Part shown: one piece after another, positions 37,552 through 39,637 of the stretch
Numbering within the stretch: the stretch's first letter is position 1
Layout: the number at the start of each line of letters is the position of its first letter
Assembly (NCBI GenBank): GCA_943354745.1
Contig: CALRDB010000005.1
Location: forward strand, 1 to 39,637
DNA length: 39,637 bases
Direction of reading: 5' to 3'
DNA from: Candidatus Nomurabacteria bacterium
Lineage (GTDB): Bacteria; Patescibacteriota; Minisyncoccia; Phycocordibacterales; UBA10002
The notes under the pieces: model-generated
What the model saw: only the letters and a program-made list of their open reading frames with translations
Told to the model about the DNA's origin: nothing
Databases searched by the model: none
Position numbers and translations under genes: made by a program

Positions 37552-38766
37552 ATGAAAAAAGGGAAGAAAATCTGCAAAGACTGTGAGCCCGCACAGGTCA
37601 ATCACTTCATCATGAGGACATCCTCCTACATGGGGCTTGTCATTAAACCGGCCTTAAAACCACTCGACTATTTGACACGTGTCCTTCTTCCACCTCGTTC
37701 GTTCTCTTGGTTTAACCTCGTTGCTCCATACACGTTAAAAGCTCTTGCTTTTTTTCGTATCGGCAAGCTGGACACCGAGATAGCGAAAGAAGACAGCGAT
37801 CGAACTCGCTGTTTTTGGAGTGAGGCAAAGAAACGTGGCATTGATATGACGATGTACCGTTGTGGTCCCATTAAAGATCTCTTTATTGCAAGACAAGGAG
37901 GCAAGACTATTTGCTTTGACGGACTTCCCCGCCCTGTGGGCCCTGAAGCTAAGTCACTCTATTGGATGGATAACAAACCGCTTATGCGCAAACATTTCAG
38001 CATGCACGGCATCCCTATAGCAAATGGTGATTCATGCTTCGGAGAGAAGCGAGCGCTCGAAATATTTTACTCGCTTAAAAAGCCAGTTATCATTAAACCT
38101 TATAGTGGATCACGGAGTCGTCACACCACCATTCACCTCGAGACCGCAGACGAGTTTCTAAGGGCATTTCGAAACGCCAAAGTACTTTCACCGCTTGCTC
38201 TTATCGAAGAAGAGCTTGAAGGCTTCGTGCACCGTGGCACACTTATCAATGGCAAGCTTATCGCGGTCATGCGCCGTGAACCACCTCATGTCATCGGAGA
38301 TGGCGTCCACAGCGTGCAGAAACTGGTCCAGGAAGAAAATAAGCGTGAAAAACGTCACGGAGCTACCTTCCACCCGATTGCCGTTGGCCCTGAGGCAGAT
38401 CAAGAACTTGCTCGACAAAGACTTACCTGGGAAAGTATCCCTAGCAAGGGAACGTTGGTAGCACTCAACCAAAAAGTAAGCCGAGGTATCGGCGCGAGTA
38501 CGACAGATCTCACTGACGAAATGCACCCCGAGAACAAAAAGCTTCTTGAAAAAATCGGTAGTGTTCTTAATGACCCATTGGTAGGAGTTGATTTCATTAT
38601 GAATGATGTGCGCGTACCGTGGCAGGAGCAAAAACGTTCCGGCGTCATCGAGTGTAATTCCTTACCTTTTATTGATTTGCATCATTTTCCACTCAACGGC
38701 AAGCCGCGGAATGTCGCGGGAGCACTGTGGGATCTCATCTTCCCTTCTACGGCGAGCAATCGATAA
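37552..38766 (+). CDS. ATP-grasp ligase, cyanophycin-synthetase/GshAB-like
   Basis: 404 aa. After a divergent N-terminal region (with 'ICKDC') comes an ATP-grasp domain: 'NKPLMRKHFSMHGIPIANGD' (about 144-163), 'KPVIIKPYSGSRSRHT' (about 178-193), 'LIEEELEGFVHRGTLINGKL', 'RREPPHVIGDGVHSVQKLV', and a closing 'GVDFIMNDV...GVIECNSLPFI' metal/ATP site. This block matches the ATP-grasp half of cyanophycin synthetase and bifunctional glutathione synthetase; the Mur-ligase or GshA half is absent. A peptide or amide bond with an unknown amino acid is the likely reaction. Single gene. Confidence 0.8.
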   Translation: MKKGKKICKDCEPAQVNHFIMRTSSYMGLVIKPALKPLDYLTRVLLPPRSFSWFNLVAPYTLKALAFFRIGKLDTEIAKEDSDRTRCFWSEAKKRGIDMTMYRCGPIKDLFIARQGGKTICFDGLPRPVGPEAKSLYWMDNKPLMRKHFSMHGIPIANGDSCFGEKRALEIFYSLKKPVIIKPYSGSRSRHTTIHLETADEFLRAFRNAKVLSPLALIEEELEGFVHRGTLINGKLIAVMRREPPHVIGDGVHSVQKLVQEENKREKRHGATFHPIAVGPEADQELARQRLTWESIPSKGTLVALNQKVSRGIGASTTDLTDEMHPENKKLLEKIGSVLNDPLVGVDFIMNDVRVPWQEQKRSGVIECNSLPFIDLHHFPLNGKPRNVAGALWDLIFPSTASNR

Positions 38767-38851
38767 GCTACGGCCAACCACTTGTCACCAGAAAAGTGGA
38801 CTTCCAAATAAGATGATTTTGTTGTAAGTTGTAGGGTGTCAGTTAATTTTT

Positions 38852-38924
38852 CCGCCCATAGCTCAGCTGGTAGAGCAGATCCCTCTTAAGGATAAGGTCC
38901 CTGGTTCGAGCCCAGGTGGGCGGA
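38852..38924 (+). tRNA. tRNA-Lys(CUU)
   Basis: Acceptor CCGCCCA/TGGGCGG, D-arm GCTC/GAGC, anticodon loop CTCTTAA (anticodon CTT), T-arm CCTGG/CCAGG with loop TTCGAGC, discriminator A; no CCA encoded. The outermost anticodon-stem pair is a G-A mismatch. Confidence 0.9.
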
Positions 38925-39034
38925 TAAGATTCCGAACTGTCACCTATAACTGGGACAGGTGACTGGAACAAAGCATTTGTACTACACGATGACTTGGTTA
39001 CAGTTATTCAGTTACCTGTTACAGTTACAGAGAC
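38925..39034. other. Spacer with short repeats
   Basis: A GTCACCT/AGGTGAC hairpin (about 38938-38962), then several GTTAC repeats (about 38996-39028). No gene is seen. Confidence 0.6.
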
Positions 39035-39637
39035 GGGCGGGTGGCGAAATGGTAGACGCGCTGGTTTTAGGAACCAGTGGAGCAATCCATGGAGGTTCAA
39101 GTCCTCTCCCGCCCACCAATAAGGAACTCAAAGGTTTTTTCGGAGGATACAAGCGGACGGCACAAAGCGCCGACCAAGGATTTTTTGGCGAGATTGCAAG
39201 AGAATTCAGAATTTCTGGCGCGCTTGCGCGCACTGTTTTTTCGCCAAGAAGCAGGTGCGAGCCAAAGATTTCTTTGGCACAGACCTTTTTGGCAAAAAGG
39301 TCTGAATCAGAAGCAATTTTGTCCAATGATTGAGCGTCTTTTAGCCAGTTTTGGAAAGGTGCGAGCCAATCATTCTGCTTGTGTGAAAGAGAGGTCATTT
39401 CTTCTTCGAGCGACTTCTTTTCCAACAATAGTTTTGTTTTCTGTGAGGTATAGTCCACTTGGTCAATAACCTGGTCTAAATATCCCGTCAGAAGTCGCTC
39501 TAACTTTTGTGAAATGACCGACAGTCTGGTTTCCTTCTCTTTCACACTAGCAGTCAAAGACGGGGCGGAGTTTTTGTAGTCTTGCAAAGCAAGACGATTT
39601 AATTCCTCCGCCCAGTCTTTGGGCAAAGAAACTTTTT
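39012..39637 (-). CDS. Serine recombinase, C-terminal part (5' end outside window)
   Basis: The frame is open to the last base. The visible part begins 'KVSLPKDWAEELNRLALQDY', contains a coiled coil (about residues 30-85 of the visible part) and ends with 'NPWSALCAVR', then about 45 residues read antisense through tRNA-Leu(UAG), with the stop beyond the tRNA at 39012-39014. The geometry mirrors the left end of the window: recombinase gene running into the 3' end of a tRNA. The 'KVSLP..W' start of the visible part is shared with the left recombinase; the C-terminal parts differ, as expected if they choose different tRNAs. Confidence 0.8.
   Translation of the reverse strand, partial: KVSLPKDWAEELNRLALQDYKNSAPSLTASVKEKETRLSVISQKLERLLTGYLDQVIDQVDYTSQKTKLLLEKKSLEEEMTSLSHKQNDWLAPFQNWLKDAQSLDKIASDSDLFAKKVCAKEIFGSHLLLGEKTVRASAPEILNSLAISPKNPWSALCAVRLYPPKKPLSSLLVGGRGLEPPWIAPLVPKTSASTISPPARLCNCNR
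39035..39118 (+). tRNA. tRNA-Leu(UAG)
   Basis: Acceptor GGGCGGG/CCCGCCC, anticodon loop TTTAGGA (anticodon TAG), long variable arm, T-loop TTCAAGT, discriminator A, encoded CCA (39116-39118). It is overlapped completely, antisense, by the serine recombinase gene. Confidence 0.94.

Noticed and set aside
1..39637. Alternative genetic code (UGA as glycine, as in Gracilibacteria/SR1)
   Set aside because: UGA ends several genes at the expected place, for example RSH1, and no tRNA for UGA is seen.

Overview
The window looks like a piece of a reduced Candidate Phyla Radiation (Patescibacteria) chromosome, most likely Parcubacteria. The case rests on these features: compact genes with standard stop codons; a short IF-2 that begins at its G domain; a gamma-like DnaX of about 346 aa; a membrane-anchored Clp ATPase next to ftsQ; a membrane-linked PaaX/Cas2-like protein; a DUF4446 protein; small GIY-YIG proteins; and serine recombinases whose frames run into tRNA genes. 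The lineage is inferred from gene content only; no 16S rRNA is present.

Layout. 1-587: end of a serine recombinase running into tRNA-Gln. 663-3839 (mostly minus): an ArsR-type regulator between two near-identical palindromes, dnaX, a small zinc-finger gene, a candidate structured RNA and dus. 3959-9497: a small exported protein, then (minus) a Clp-like membrane ATPase, its membrane partner, ftsQ and serS. 9654-14900: dprA, a Cas2-like gene, topA and an APH-like kinase. 15256-18332: two tandem RelA/SpoT homologues, the first with a broken hydrolase site; then parB. 19574-19862: a tRNA-Leu gene split at the anticodon by an insert that carries a second, complete tRNA-Leu. 19932-23455: ribE, ribH and a PEP-utilizing enzyme as a minus-strand operon. 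23553-28037: a hypothetical gene, miaA, tRNA-Trp, an ART-like protein, rpmG, alr, tRNA-Tyr and an HTH/LAGLIDADG-like gene. 28047-33248: clpB, an HtrA-like pseudoprotease and a cysteine desulfurase. 33308-35771: DUF4446, infB, rbfA. 35829-36762: a tRNA-Cys/tRNA-Leu island with a GIY-YIG gene and three copies of a multi-hairpin element. 36783-39637: TraX, an ATP-grasp enzyme, tRNA-Lys and tRNA-Leu, with a second serine recombinase running out of the window.

How it fits together. Most genes are housekeeping: replication and partition (dnaX, topA, parB), DNA uptake (dprA), translation (serS, infB, rbfA, rpmG, tRNAs, dus, miaA), division and wall (ftsQ, alr), proteostasis (clpB) and stringent response. 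Many promoters place their -10 box 5-10 bases before the start codon, so leaderless mRNAs appear common.

The most unusual material is at the tRNA genes. Two serine recombinases, a GIY-YIG nuclease and an HTH/LAGLIDADG-like protein each end inside a tRNA gene. Two tRNAs (Leu and Cys) carry insertions at the same anticodon position (34/35). Downstream of tRNA-Cys and tRNA-Leu(UAA) sits a repeated element of about 133-153 bp built from hairpins whose stems differ between copies with compensating changes, flanked by copies of the host tRNA 3' end. I consider this tRNA-targeting element family the best candidate for an undescribed system here.
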